Source: an uncultured Latescibacterota bacterium (GTDB taxonomy: Bacteria; Latescibacterota; UBA2968; UBA8231). Taken from it: DNA of 64,000 nucleotides. The DNA lies in NCBI GenBank assembly GCA_951813615.1, contig OX638377.1, forward strand, positions 5,119,739-5,183,738, written 5' to 3'. The notes below the pieces were generated by a model. It ran no database searches, was not told the DNA's origin, and worked only from the letters and a program-made list of their open reading frames with translations. Position 1 is the stretch's first letter. The number at the start of each line of letters is the position of its first letter. Shown here piece by piece: positions 7,669-16,728 of this stretch. Made by a program: the position numbers and the translations under genes.

Positions 7669-8550
7669 ATGGAAAAATTTGCCCCCTTGAACATGTCTCC
7701 AGAAGAGCTAATCGAGTACACCCCGGAGTGGGAGGGCGAGCGCTTTGCCGACGGCCGCCCCAAGGTGCCCGACGACATCCTCGAGCGCATGCGCAACGTC
7801 AGCATCACTCAAGCTTGGGGCGTCATACGCGGCCCCGGCTACAACTGGCAGTACGAAGACGGCTGGATTTGCACGCACCCCGGCCAAGTGCTGGTGGGCC
7901 GCGCCCTCACGGCTATGTACATGCCGCGGCGACCCGTCATGCGTCAGGTCATGGAAGAAAAAGGAGAGCGGGCCGGCTGCATCGGCGACCAAATCTCGTG
8001 GCCCATTGATATGCTAGTGCCCGGAGACGTGTACGTGGCCGACGTATTCGGCAAAATCGACCAAGGCGCCGTCATCGGCGACAACCTCGCCACCGCCATC
8101 TACGCCAATTCGGGCAACGGAGTGGTCCACGACGCGTCAGTCCGCGATATCGACGGCATCCAAGAACTGCCCGATTTTACCAGTTTCGTGCGCGGCTTTC
8201 ACCCCACCTTTGCCTCGCCCACCATCATGCTGACCGGGGTCAATTGCCCGGTGCGCATTGGCGGCGCCACAGTCATGCCCGGCGACGTAGTCCTCGGCCG
8301 CGACGATGGCGTTGTCTTCATACCACCTCATCTAGCCGAACAGGTGGTCAAGACCTCCGAACTGATCGCGCTCCGCGACCGCTTTGGCAAGCAGCGCCTA
8401 GCCGAGGGCAAATACACGCCCGGCCAGATCGATACCCGCTGGTCCGACCCCATTGAGGCGGACTTCTCGCGCTGGTTAGAGAGCCACATCGACGAGCTGC
8501 CCGTGTCGCGCGCCGCCATCCAAGAACTGCTCAAGGAGCGGACTTGGTGA
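7669..8550 (+). CDS. RraA-like (HMG/CHA aldolase-type) family protein
   Basis: 293 residues, longer than the roughly 160-residue RNase E inhibitor RraA because of N- and C-terminal extensions. The core has the family motif GDNLATAIYANSGNGVVHDA followed by VRDIDGI, where the Arg-Asp pair and upstream Gly-Asp bind divalent metal and a 2-oxo acid, and CPVRIGGATVMPGDVVLGRDD downstream. Related proteins are 4-hydroxy-4-methyl-2-oxoglutarate aldolases and oxaloacetate decarboxylases. As the last gene of the CoA-transferase operon it may cleave a pathway product to pyruvate or a similar acid. The 3-prime end overlaps the convergent PhyH gene by 20 bases. Confidence 0.88.
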   Translation: MEKFAPLNMSPEELIEYTPEWEGERFADGRPKVPDDILERMRNVSITQAWGVIRGPGYNWQYEDGWICTHPGQVLVGRALTAMYMPRRPVMRQVMEEKGERAGCIGDQISWPIDMLVPGDVYVADVFGKIDQGAVIGDNLATAIYANSGNGVVHDASVRDIDGIQELPDFTSFVRGFHPTFASPTIMLTGVNCPVRIGGATVMPGDVVLGRDDGVVFIPPHLAEQVVKTSELIALRDRFGKQRLAEGKYTPGQIDTRWSDPIEADFSRWLESHIDELPVSRAAIQELLKERTW

Positions 8551-9307
8551 GCTCGGGCGGCGGCTCGACCAGTTCACCCGCCTTGAGAAACGGCTCGGCA
8601 TTCCCCCAGAGTTTGCTGCCATCGGCCGACATCAGCGGCTCGCAGGAGTACTGGGCCAAGTACACGCGGCGCATCTGGTCGGTGGTGTTGGTGCCGCTGG
8701 AGTGGAAGTTGTAGCTGGTGAAGACGGCAATGCTGCCGGCTGGAGCGACGACCGAAACGCCGGGGTCGCTGCCGAAATAGCCGATCAAATCGTTGCTCCC
8801 CTCCTCGCGGATGTGCTTGACCCACGTGCGAATGCCCGAGTGCGAAAAAGGCAGCAAGTGGACGGTGCCATTGGCTTCGGACATGTCGTCGAGGGCGCAC
8901 CAACAGGTTAGATACGGCTTGTGATCCGGGTAGCCGATGTAGCCCGAGTCTTGGTGCCAGGAGAACTTCATGCCAGCTTCGGCACCCTTAACTACGTATT
9001 GCTCCCAAAACAAGTAGGCGTCGTCGCCTAAGGTGGCTTGGCAGATGTCGGCCATTAGGGGGCTAAAGAGGAACTCGCGCAGGCGCGGCTGGTCGCGGAA
9101 GCAGTTGGAGACAAAGTAGCGGCTGTTGCGGTGATTGAGACCCAAGGTATCCGTGCCCTCGGCGTCCATCCGGGCGTTGGCTTTGTCGATGAAGGCTTGG
9201 CACTCGCCGCGCAGGAGATCGAGATGATGGGCGGGGATGGCGTTTTCGAGGATGAAATAGCCCTCTTCTTTAAATTGCTGCTTTTGGGCGTCGGTGATCT
9301 GGTGCAT
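8531..9307 (-). CDS. Phytanoyl-CoA dioxygenase (PhyH) family protein
   Basis: 258 residues if started at the ATG at 9307, which has GGGAG 7 bases upstream. Longer in-frame extensions reach into the palindromic intergenic repeat and are unlikely. It begins MHQITDAQKQQFKEEGYFIL, has the metal motif FSWHQDSGYIGY (HxD) and a distal His in YNFHSSGTNTTDQMRR, with the Arg as 2-oxoglutarate ligand. It is convergent with, and overlaps by 20 bases, the RraA-like gene, and divergent from pnuC. It may hydroxylate a substrate of the neighbouring operon, but this is inference. Confidence 0.92.
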   Translation of the reverse strand: MHQITDAQKQQFKEEGYFILENAIPAHHLDLLRGECQAFIDKANARMDAEGTDTLGLNHRNSRYFVSNCFRDQPRLREFLFSPLMADICQATLGDDAYLFWEQYVVKGAEAGMKFSWHQDSGYIGYPDHKPYLTCWCALDDMSEANGTVHLLPFSHSGIRTWVKHIREEGSNDLIGYFGSDPGVSVVAPAGSIAVFTSYNFHSSGTNTTDQMRRVYLAQYSCEPLMSADGSKLWGNAEPFLKAGELVEPPPELTKSAP

Positions 9308-9333
9308 GAATTGCTCCCGTCGATTGCAATTGA

Positions 9334-9363
9334 GTAGGGGGCGGTTTGCAAACCGCCCCCTAC
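9334..9363. repeat. Perfect 30-bp palindrome
   Basis: GTAGGGGGCGGTTTG is followed directly by its exact reverse complement, giving a 30-base self-complementary sequence centred on TTTGCAAA. It lies between the divergent PhyH (start 9307) and pnuC (start 9462). It could fold as a cruciform or hairpin; there is no T-run on either side. It resembles dispersed REP-like palindromes rather than an operator, but only one copy is in this window. Confidence 0.6.
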
Positions 9364-9461
9364 GGGGACGATATACTGAGCAGAACCCACTATACGCGCA
9401 ACCGCGCCAAAGGAAACAACATGCTCGCCGAACAGCACAAGCGAACGCTGGTGGATCTGAA

Positions 9462-10076
9462 ATGGAAACCCCTGCAATACTCCAAGCGCTGGAACTGACC
9501 TCTTGGTGGGAGGTGCCAGCGGTCGTCTTGGCCATTCTCTACTTGGTCTTGGCGGCGCGGGAAAATATCTGGTGTTGGGGCGCGGCTTTCGCTAGCACCG
9601 CGATTTACATCTACGTCTTCTTCGATGTCAATCTGTTTCTAGAGTCGGCTCTACAGATTTACTACTTGGGCATGGCGGTCTATGGCTGGTACCAATGGCG
9701 GCAGCCCACCGATCAATCCGCAACGCTGCCTATTTCTACGTGGTCGCTCAAAAAGCACGTTGTGGTCATTGTTGCGACGGGGGCCATTGTGGTGACGTCT
9801 GGGTATCTTTTGCGCGAAAACACAGAGGCGGCATTGCCTTATGTCGATGCCTTCACCACTTGGTATGCGGTGGTGACGACCTATATGGTGACGAAGAAGA
9901 TTTTGGAGAATTGGGGGTACTGGTTTGTCATCGACAGCGTCTCGGTTTATCTCTACTACAGCCGGGGGCTGTATCTGACCGCTTTGTTGTTTATCGCGTA
10001 TCTGGTTATCATCGTCTTTGGCTATCTGAAATGGAAAAAGGAGTACGATCAAGCAAATGCCCAAACTAGCTCGTGA
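9462..10076 (+). CDS. pnuC: PnuC-family nicotinamide riboside/nicotinamide mononucleotide transporter
   Basis: 204 residues from ATG 9462, the usual length for PnuC. It is strongly hydrophobic with about seven membrane segments. Family features include WWEVPAVVLAILYLVLAARE, the aromatic WCWGAAFASTAIYIYVFF and the signature MAVYGWYQWRQP, and later ENWGYWFVIDSVSVYLYYSR. PnuC facilitates uptake of nicotinamide riboside-type vitamins across the inner membrane, with trapping by cytosolic phosphorylation. The frame is open further upstream but that extension crosses the palindromic repeat and is unlikely to be translated. It is followed after 15 bases by pheA. Confidence 0.9.
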   Translation: METPAILQALELTSWWEVPAVVLAILYLVLAARENIWCWGAAFASTAIYIYVFFDVNLFLESALQIYYLGMAVYGWYQWRQPTDQSATLPISTWSLKKHVVVIVATGAIVVTSGYLLRENTEAALPYVDAFTTWYAVVTTYMVTKKILENWGYWFVIDSVSVYLYYSRGLYLTALLFIAYLVIIVFGYLKWKKEYDQANAQTSS

Positions 10077-10091
10077 AGAAGAATTGAGTAT

Positions 10092-10946
10092 ATGAAGCGA
10101 ACAGAGACGTGCGGACCTGTAGCCATCCAAGGACACGCCGGGTCGTTCAGCGAGGCGGCGGCGCGAGCCTATTTTTCCAAAGATACACAACTGGCACCAC
10201 AGCCCGATTTTAAAGCGCTTTTTGCCGCAGTGGAAGACGAGTCTTGTGCCTGCGGAGTCGTGCCCATCGAGAACTCGCTGATGGGCAGCATTCACGAGAA
10301 CTACGACCTGCTGCTGCAGAGCGACGTCCACATCGTCGGCGAAATCAAACTGCGCATCGTCCACAACCTCATCGTCAATCCAGGCGTGCAGCTAGCGGAC
10401 ATCCGCTACATCGCATCGCAGCCGCCCGCCTTGGCCCAGTGTACCCGCTTCATTCACTCATTGGCCGATGCGCAGACCATAGCGGCGGATGATACGGCCG
10501 GCGCGGTCAAAGAGCTGGCCGCTAGCGGCGCACGCGACCGGGGGGCCATCGCCGGCGCACGCGCGGCCGCCGCGTACGGGATGGAGATCCTAGTCCCCGG
10601 CATCGAGGACGCCCCGCACAATTTTACGCGCTTTTTGGTGGTGAACCGGTGCGCCGCGTCAGTGCCGGTCGATCCTGCCAAGACCACGCTCGTCTTTGCG
10701 CTAAAGCACCTGCCCGGCGCGCTGTGCCGGAGCCTCGCGGCCTTTGCCGAGCGCGGCATCAACCTGCTCAAAATCGAGTCGCGGCCCATGCCCGAGCGAC
10801 CTTGGGAATACGTCTTCTATCTCGATTTGGAAGGCCACTTGGGGCAGGCGGCTTGCGCCCAAGCCGTGGAACACCTGCGGGAAACCACCGAATTCGTCCG
10901 CGTCTTGGGCTCGTACCGGCAGGGCGATACGGTCGAGGACCTATAG
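10092..10946 (+). CDS. pheA: Prephenate dehydratase
   Basis: 284 residues, the length of a monofunctional prephenate dehydratase with a C-terminal ACT domain. The catalytic domain reads VAIQGHAGSFSEAAARAYF, CGVVPIENSLMGSIHENYDL and the NFTRFLVV motif with the essential Thr. The ACT domain has LKHLPGALCRSLAAFAERGI and KIESRPMPERPWEYVFYLD, the phenylalanine-binding ESRP motif. It converts prephenate to phenylpyruvate with loss of CO2 and water, with feedback inhibition by phenylalanine expected. No chorismate mutase domain is fused. Confidence 0.95.
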   Translation: MKRTETCGPVAIQGHAGSFSEAAARAYFSKDTQLAPQPDFKALFAAVEDESCACGVVPIENSLMGSIHENYDLLLQSDVHIVGEIKLRIVHNLIVNPGVQLADIRYIASQPPALAQCTRFIHSLADAQTIAADDTAGAVKELAASGARDRGAIAGARAAAAYGMEILVPGIEDAPHNFTRFLVVNRCAASVPVDPAKTTLVFALKHLPGALCRSLAAFAERGINLLKIESRPMPERPWEYVFYLDLEGHLGQAACAQAVEHLRETTEFVRVLGSYRQGDTVEDL

Positions 10947-11031
10947 TAAACGTGAGTGGCGTCCCCAATGCGGCCCCCATGCGGAGGCCGGACTGCACGG
11001 AGGCCGGACTGCTCGGGTTAAGCGGCCCCCG

Positions 11032-11082
11032 AAAAAAGAAGCCGTCTGAAAACCCTTATTAGGGATCTCCAGACGGCTTCTT
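11032..11082 (-). terminator. Hairpin terminator between convergent pheA and the Cache-like surface protein
   Basis: AAGAAGCCGTCTG (11036-11048) pairs perfectly with CAGACGGCTTCTT (11070-11082), a 13-bp stem with a 21-base loop. On the minus strand the stem runs into TTTTTTC, so it should end transcription of the gene that stops at 11113. It may also work in the plus direction for pheA, but the T-run on that side is short. Confidence 0.75.
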
Positions 11083-11112
11083 AGCTAACGCTGCCTACCG
11101 AACCGTTTGGCG

Positions 11113-12939
11113 CTACTTAAGGTAGAGCAACCGCTGCGTCTGCACTCCGCCGGGATAGCTCAGGCGGGTGATATAGACCCCCGACGACAGCGAGACGCCG
11201 CGCTGGTCGCGGGCATCCCACTGGACTTGGTAGGAACCAGCGGCTTGGAACTGATCCACCAACGTGCGTACCGGCTGACCCAGCACATTGTAAATCACCA
11301 ACCGGACCGGACCGGGGTTGGACAAGTGGTAGGCAATCTGCGTGGCGCTGTTGAAGGGGTTGGGCACATTAGGTGCCAGACCGCTGGTTGCGGCCACGGC
11401 CTTGGCGGCGGCCAGCGGTTCGACGCGCACGATCCTCATATTGCCGTCCAGCGGCAATTCCAACACTTGGCGTCGGTCGCGATTGAGGGGAATGCTGTGC
11501 CATTGGCCGAAGACCTCGCCGTCGGCATTGCGGGCGCGGGCACGATAGTAACCATTCACCCGGCGTGCGCTGGAGACGGTCAGAGACGCATGGCCGTTAG
11601 CGTCGGTGACCGCGCTCCAAACGTAGTTGGGCGGGTGGCCGACTATGGCGCGAGAAAACTCGACGGTCAACCCTTCGACCGCGTCGCCTAAGACCGTTGC
11701 CTCCACTTCCGTACGGGTAAGGGTCGAGACATCATCGGTTGCGCTCCCATAAAAACCCGACTGGATGATGAAGCTGAATGGGAGGTTGCTTCCGTCTGCC
11801 CTAGGGATTGCACCCGTGAACTCGCGGACGTAGCCCAGCTTGGGGACCTCAACGCCGTCGGTGTCGTCAGTGGGATTGTCGAAGTAGTAATTCCAGAAGC
11901 CGCCTTCCGGGCCGCTGGCCGCTGCGGCGAGCATCTGATCTATAATGAGTTCCCCGGTCACGGCGTCTCGAGAAATCCCCGGAGGTCGAAGCTCTAATCG
12001 GTCCGGAAATCCTCCGTGAAACACGATGATGTTGCTGATGCGATCCACGACAGAGATGTACACGTTACCGTGTTTCCAAGGCCCGTTCGGATCCCTTAGG
12101 GCAATCTTGGCTTTTAAGACGGCACCTTGAACACCGGTCTCTTGGAGTCTGCTAAAGTACTTCCCTGCTTCCGCGACAAAGGCCTTCAGGGTTTCGCGAT
12201 CCACCACCTCCTTGGCCGTAATGGCTGGGTCGCCGTAATCGATTGGTTCTTGAGCCAAGTGCGATGCATCCAACTCGAATCCAGCGAGCAGTATGATCGG
12301 AACCGGTTGATTGGAGGCAGCACGTCCGCTGATGTAGGCGCTGGCATAGCCGGCGGCACCTGGTATGCCCGGGCCCATCGCTGAGGGGCCGGTCGCATCG
12401 AACGCAGCATCCGGTTCTTGCAATAATGTGGCAATGACGGCGGCTTGAGCCTGGGCGACGGTATCAGGATCGGGCGAGACCAGGTTGGCCAGAACGGTTG
12501 CGGGGACTCCCAGCGAAGAAAGGATTTCTAAATGAATCCGGGGCTTGAGGAGTCTGCCCGACAACGCCATATCCTTCCCGTGAATGCGCACCCTACCATT
12601 GGGCGTCAGTTGCACCAAGTAGGTGGAACCGGAACGCCAAGGACCCCCTTCCTGCCTGACGAGGCATGCACCGCTGTACAATTGGCCCGTACCCGTTGCT
12701 CCCTGGGACACGCCCCGGAAGCGATCTCGCGCGACCAGCGCGAAGTCCCTCAGGCTAATGCTGCCATTTTCCACCTGTTCCGCAGTCACCGACGGAGGAG
12801 TCCAGTCGGGAGGCAGTGGACAGTCTAGCTCCGTCTGCGCCAAGGCGGGGTGCGCCACAAAAAAGGCACCGGCCAGCACGAGCAGGCCGACGACAAGAAT
12901 CAGCGATGTCGAGGTGGGCAATGTTCTGGTTTTCATCAT
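11113..12939 (-). CDS. Secreted protein with Cache-like sensor domain and C-terminal FlgD-Ig/type IX-like sorting domain
   Basis: 608 residues. Residues about 1-35 form a signal peptide ending PALAQ. Two stretches resemble Cache small-molecule sensor modules: a weaker one at about 55-130 and a clearer one at about 265-370 with GNVYISVVDRISNIIVFHG and FWNYYFDNPTDD. A beta-sandwich follows, and the last roughly 85 residues are a FlgD-Ig-type domain (NVPNPFNSATQIAYHL, LVIYNVLGQPVRTL, SGVYITRL) ending LLYLK, as in proteins exported by type IX-like systems in FCB-group bacteria. No transmembrane helix or signalling output domain is present, so it is probably a surface ligand-binding protein. Confidence 0.85.
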   Translation of the reverse strand: MMKTRTLPTSTSLILVVGLLVLAGAFFVAHPALAQTELDCPLPPDWTPPSVTAEQVENGSISLRDFALVARDRFRGVSQGATGTGQLYSGACLVRQEGGPWRSGSTYLVQLTPNGRVRIHGKDMALSGRLLKPRIHLEILSSLGVPATVLANLVSPDPDTVAQAQAAVIATLLQEPDAAFDATGPSAMGPGIPGAAGYASAYISGRAASNQPVPIILLAGFELDASHLAQEPIDYGDPAITAKEVVDRETLKAFVAEAGKYFSRLQETGVQGAVLKAKIALRDPNGPWKHGNVYISVVDRISNIIVFHGGFPDRLELRPPGISRDAVTGELIIDQMLAAAASGPEGGFWNYYFDNPTDDTDGVEVPKLGYVREFTGAIPRADGSNLPFSFIIQSGFYGSATDDVSTLTRTEVEATVLGDAVEGLTVEFSRAIVGHPPNYVWSAVTDANGHASLTVSSARRVNGYYRARARNADGEVFGQWHSIPLNRDRRQVLELPLDGNMRIVRVEPLAAAKAVAATSGLAPNVPNPFNSATQIAYHLSNPGPVRLVIYNVLGQPVRTLVDQFQAAGSYQVQWDARDQRGVSLSSGVYITRLSYPGGVQTQRLLYLK

Positions 12940-13092
12940 GAGGGTTCTCCTTCTCGGAAAGGCGAGCTCAATAGAGCTTCTTCTATTCGACGATAACCCG
13001 ACGGGGTGGGTGCTTGTTCAGTAGCAACACGTTTGCAAAAGTAGCACGACAATTCCCTCTGTCAACCAACGAAATTTATAGAGTAAGCCTGC

Positions 13093-14046
13093 TCAAGCGC
13101 CCGCGGCGCGAGTGCGAACCTGATCGAGGCCGACGGCCAATAGGAGCACTGCGCCGCGCGTTACATCCTGCCAGAAGCTCGACACATCCATCAGCGTCAG
13201 CCCGTTGTTGAGGGTGCCGAGCAAGAGCACTGCCAACAGGGTCCCCCACACCGTGCCGCGCCCCCCAAAGAGACTCGTGCCGCCCAAGATCACCGCGGCA
13301 ATCACCGTCAACAAATGCTGCCCCGCTGCGTCGGGTGCCGCTGCGTAGAGCATGGCCGCGAGGATGAGGCCGCTGACCGCGCCGCTGAGGCCGGAGAGGA
13401 CGTAGAGGATCATCAGGGTGCGAGCGACGGGGACGCCGACCAGTCGGCTGGCCTCGGCGTTGCTGCCTGCGGCATAGACGAAGCGGCCAAAGCGGGTCCG
13501 CGCAAGCACCCAACCGAGCGCGATATAAACCAACAGCATAAGCACCAGCGGCACCGGCAACCGCAAAAGCTGGCCGCTGCCGATCCAGTTGAAACCGGGT
13601 TCCATCAGCGGCTTAGTCAGCCCGCCGGTTAGGACTAGGGCCAGCCCGCCGATGACGCTCATCGTGCCCAGAGTGGCAATCAGCGAGTTGAGCCCGAGGC
13701 GTACGACTAACAGGCCATTGAGCAGCCCGATACCCCCGCCCAGTGCCAGCGCGATGAGACAGGCGGCGACAATGCCGACGCCCGCAGCGTGGAGCAGCGC
13801 GACGACGACCCCGGCCAGCCCGGCGACCGCGGCCACCGACAGATCGAGACCCCCGGCGATAATCAGCGGCGTTTGCAACGCGCACATCAAGCCGATAAAG
13901 GCCATATTGGCCCCGATGCTCACCATATTGTCGAAGGACAAAAACCAAGGCGAGAGGACGCTGAAGAGCACGGCGACCAAGAGGTAGAATATCAATAACA
14001 AGACGACGCCGGCACCGGGGCGATTTAATAAAGCGGCGATACTCAT
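13093..14046 (-). CDS. Sugar ABC transporter permease (RbsC-like)
   Basis: 317 residues from ATG 14046, which overlaps the ATPase stop by 4 bases (ATGA). About eight to ten hydrophobic segments are visible (GVVLLLIFYLLVAVLFSVL, GLMCALQTPLIIAGGLDLSV, LIATLGTMSVIGGLALVLTG). The GGLDLSVAAVAGL segment is the BPD_transp_2 hallmark of ribose, xylose and autoinducer-2 permeases. It forms the membrane channel for the two-gene cluster upstream (ATPase and binding protein). As the only permease here it presumably works as a homodimer with the duplicated ATPase. Confidence 0.93.
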   Translation of the reverse strand: MSIAALLNRPGAGVVLLLIFYLLVAVLFSVLSPWFLSFDNMVSIGANMAFIGLMCALQTPLIIAGGLDLSVAAVAGLAGVVVALLHAAGVGIVAACLIALALGGGIGLLNGLLVVRLGLNSLIATLGTMSVIGGLALVLTGGLTKPLMEPGFNWIGSGQLLRLPVPLVLMLLVYIALGWVLARTRFGRFVYAAGSNAEASRLVGVPVARTLMILYVLSGLSGAVSGLILAAMLYAAAPDAAGQHLLTVIAAVILGGTSLFGGRGTVWGTLLAVLLLGTLNNGLTLMDVSSFWQDVTRGAVLLLAVGLDQVRTRAAGA

Positions 14047-15554
14047 TGAGGGGCCTTCGCGGTCGGGGTGTGGAGCAAGTCGGCCGGGGCCGCGCCGCCG
14101 GAAAAGCGGCTGGACACCCGACCGCGGTCGAGCACAATGGAACGGTCGCAGACGCCAGCGACTTCTTCGGCGTCGGAGGAAATCAAGAGTACGGCGAGGT
14201 CCTGTTGGGTCCACTGCCGCAGCGCCAGATAAAGCTCGTGGCGAGCGCCCACGTCCACACCTCGGGTCGGTTCTTCGAGGATGAGCACCTTGAGGCCCTC
14301 GACCAGCCAGCGAGCTAGGCAGGCCTTCTGTTGGTTGCCGCCCGAGAGCAAGCGCAGCGGTTGGTCGAGGTGGGCGGCGCGAATCCCCAAGCGGTCAATC
14401 CAGCTTTGCGCGTGGCTCGCTTCACGCGGCTTGGACACGGAGAACAAGCGCACGAAACGGTCGATAAAGGGCAAGGTAATGTTGGCACGGACGCCGAGGT
14501 CGGGGACGATGCCCTCGCGCTGGCGTTCGGCGGCGACGAAACCGATGCCCGCGTCGCGGCCCCGGCGCGGATTAGTCGGGATATAGGGCACGTCTCCGAG
14601 CGCAATGCGTGTGCCGGGCAGCGGCCCCAGCGCGCCGTAGATGGCCCTGCCAAGTTGGTCGATCCCCGAGCCGAGCAGGCCAAAGACGCCGAGAATCTCG
14701 CCACGATGAAGCGCAAAGGACACGCTGTCGAGCGCACCGGGCAGACTCAGGCTTTCGACCTCCAGCGCGACCTCGCCAACGCTTGCGCCTCGCGGTGGGT
14801 AGAGTTCGTCAACGGTGGTGCCGAGCATGGCGTCGAGGACGTCGCGCCGCGAAGCATTGGCAGTAGCAAAGTCGCCGGCGTTTAACCCGTCGCGGAGCAC
14901 GGTGATGCGGTCGGCGATCTCGAAGACCTCGTCGAGGTAATGGGAGATGTAGATGATACCGATCTGCTGCGCCTTGAGCCGCTCGACGACGGCAAAGAGC
15001 GCTTGGACTTCGCGGTCGGCGAGGGAGGCGGTCGGCTCGTCCATGACGATGACCCGCGCTTGGCCAGCGAGGGCGCGGGCGATTTCTACTAGGCGCTTGT
15101 GTGGCGCGGAGAGCTGGTGTACCGGCGCGTCGGGATCGAGGTCGCAGCCGAGCCGATCGAGCAGTGCCCGCGCCTTGGTGCGCAGCACGGGGCGATCTAC
15201 CTGCTTGCCAAGCCACGAGCGTTTGAGCGGCAGATCGGCGATGAGGATGTTTTCGGCGACGGTGAGGTCGGGCAAGACCGACACTTCCTGCGGCAAGAAG
15301 CGGACGCCGTGGGCAATGGCCTCTTCGGGCCGTTCGTAGCGCACCGCTTGGTCGTCGAGGCGGACGATGCCAGCGTCGCGACTGTACACGCCGCAGAGGA
15401 TTTTCACTAGCGTGGATTTACCCGCCCCGTTGGCGCCCAGCAGTGCTAGGACCTCCCCAGCGTCTAAGCGGAGATCGACCTCGCGCAAGACTTGGGCACT
15501 GCCGAAGGATTTGCAGATGTCTGCCATCTGCAACAAAGGTGCGGTATGACCCAT
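14043..15554 (-). CDS. Sugar ABC transporter ATP-binding protein (RbsA/MglA type, two ABC domains)
   Basis: 503 residues, the usual length for fused two-domain sugar ATPases. Domain 1 has Walker A GANGAGKST (about residues 40-48), a signature region QLSAPHKRLVEIARAL and Walker B VIVMDEPTASL. Domain 2 has a degenerate P-loop (GLLGSGIDQL), a canonical signature LLSGGNQQKACLARWL and VLILEEPTRGVDVGA. A weak first signature and degenerate second P-loop are common in this family. It starts one base after the stop of the binding protein and overlaps the permease by 4 bases, so the three form one operon for import of a monosaccharide or related compound. Confidence 0.95.
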   Translation of the reverse strand: MGHTAPLLQMADICKSFGSAQVLREVDLRLDAGEVLALLGANGAGKSTLVKILCGVYSRDAGIVRLDDQAVRYERPEEAIAHGVRFLPQEVSVLPDLTVAENILIADLPLKRSWLGKQVDRPVLRTKARALLDRLGCDLDPDAPVHQLSAPHKRLVEIARALAGQARVIVMDEPTASLADREVQALFAVVERLKAQQIGIIYISHYLDEVFEIADRITVLRDGLNAGDFATANASRRDVLDAMLGTTVDELYPPRGASVGEVALEVESLSLPGALDSVSFALHRGEILGVFGLLGSGIDQLGRAIYGALGPLPGTRIALGDVPYIPTNPRRGRDAGIGFVAAERQREGIVPDLGVRANITLPFIDRFVRLFSVSKPREASHAQSWIDRLGIRAAHLDQPLRLLSGGNQQKACLARWLVEGLKVLILEEPTRGVDVGARHELYLALRQWTQQDLAVLLISSDAEEVAGVCDRSIVLDRGRVSSRFSGGAAPADLLHTPTAKAPQ

Positions 15555-15555
15555 G

Positions 15556-16728
15556 CTAGTGATCGGGGATCAACTGCTCGTAGCCGGCGAGTTCGGGCTT
15601 GTCCTTAAGGGTCGCCAAGTGTGCGACAAAGGCTTCCTGTGGGAACGCATAGTCAAAGCCCCACGCGTCTTGGCATTCGTATTGGGGGTAGAATTGGCAG
15701 ATGTTGGCCGGGTGGACCATTACGTGGTTGACCGAGACCGCCGGTGGCACGTCGTGGCCAGCCAGGCGCATCAGGCTCAGTGGAATGAGATAGTTGCCGT
15801 AGCGCTCGGGGAAATAGGCGACCGAGGCGATGAAGTTTTCCTCAGCGACCATCGTCTCCAACTCGTCGGCTCCCTTGCCGACAACCAGCGCGTCTGCGCC
15901 GCGCCCCTGCTGCTGCACGGCGCGCAACATGCCGGAGACCGATTGGTCGTTGATCGCGGTGATCAGGATCGGCGCGCCTTGGGGGATGCGGCCGAGCGCG
16001 TTGCTCATCTGCTGAAAGGAGTACTGTAGCGTGTTCTTGGTGTCGATGCGGATGATGCGCTCGGGGGGGAAGCCGGGCAGCGAGGCGAGGAAACCGGCGA
16101 TCTGACCCTCCGTGCGCATCGCGGGGATCGCGCCCGACTGCGGCAATTCGCCGACGACGAAGTATCCCTCCGCGAGCGCCCGGTTGCCAAAGCGCGCTTT
16201 GGCCGCCTGCGCTAGATAGGAGCCACCCATAAAGCCCGAGCGGGGGTTGTTGGCACCGAAGTAAGTGGCACCCGGCATGGGAATGTCGATGGCGACCACG
16301 CCGATCTGCTTGCGGTCGAAGTGTTGCATGATCGCCGGGCCAAAGTTGACGTCGGTTTGGAATTCAATGCAGAAGTCAACTTGACGCCGGGCAAAGCTCT
16401 CGGCGTTGGCCAAAGCAGTCGGTCCGTCGAGCCGGTTGTCGGCGATCAGCAGTTCGATGCCGGCGGCCTCGGCGTTGCGCTCAATGCTCTTTTCAACCTT
16501 GATACCAAAGCTGATGTCGCGCTGCAGGTTGGCGAAACCAAAGACTAGGTTTTTGCCGTTTTTGGGAGGAGAGTGTTGCGCGGCTTCGGCGGCCATGGCT
16601 TGTAGGGAATCAGGCGGAAGCGGCAGACCGTCAAAAGAAGCCGGGTCAAAGCCGTGGAAACCTTCGCTCGATGCAGAGACTGGGATGAGGAACAGACAGG
16701 CGGCCAGAAGGAGTCGGATCGGAATCAT
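15556..16728 (-). CDS. Periplasmic sugar-binding protein of the ABC transporter
   Basis: 390 residues with a signal peptide (MIPIRLLLAACLFLIPVSAS). The mature protein has the two-lobe periplasmic binding protein I fold: KNLVFGFANLQRDISFGIKV, then GVVAIDIPMPGATYFGANN, and in the second lobe APILITAINDQSVSGMLRA. This suits family 1 sugar-binding proteins such as RbsB. It is the first gene of the operon and defines the ligand, which I cannot identify. It is divergent from the M24 peptidase with a 209-base shared upstream region, so the divergent set (peptidase, phosphatase-like, dehydratase-like) may process the imported compound. Confidence 0.92.
   Translation of the reverse strand: MIPIRLLLAACLFLIPVSASSEGFHGFDPASFDGLPLPPDSLQAMAAEAAQHSPPKNGKNLVFGFANLQRDISFGIKVEKSIERNAEAAGIELLIADNRLDGPTALANAESFARRQVDFCIEFQTDVNFGPAIMQHFDRKQIGVVAIDIPMPGATYFGANNPRSGFMGGSYLAQAAKARFGNRALAEGYFVVGELPQSGAIPAMRTEGQIAGFLASLPGFPPERIIRIDTKNTLQYSFQQMSNALGRIPQGAPILITAINDQSVSGMLRAVQQQGRGADALVVGKGADELETMVAEENFIASVAYFPERYGNYLIPLSLMRLAGHDVPPAVSVNHVMVHPANICQFYPQYECQDAWGFDYAFPQEAFVAHLATLKDKPELAGYEQLIPDH

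Noticed and set aside
10983..11013. Repeated GGAGGCCGGACTGC after pheA
   Set aside because: Only two short copies in GC-rich DNA; no function can be supported.
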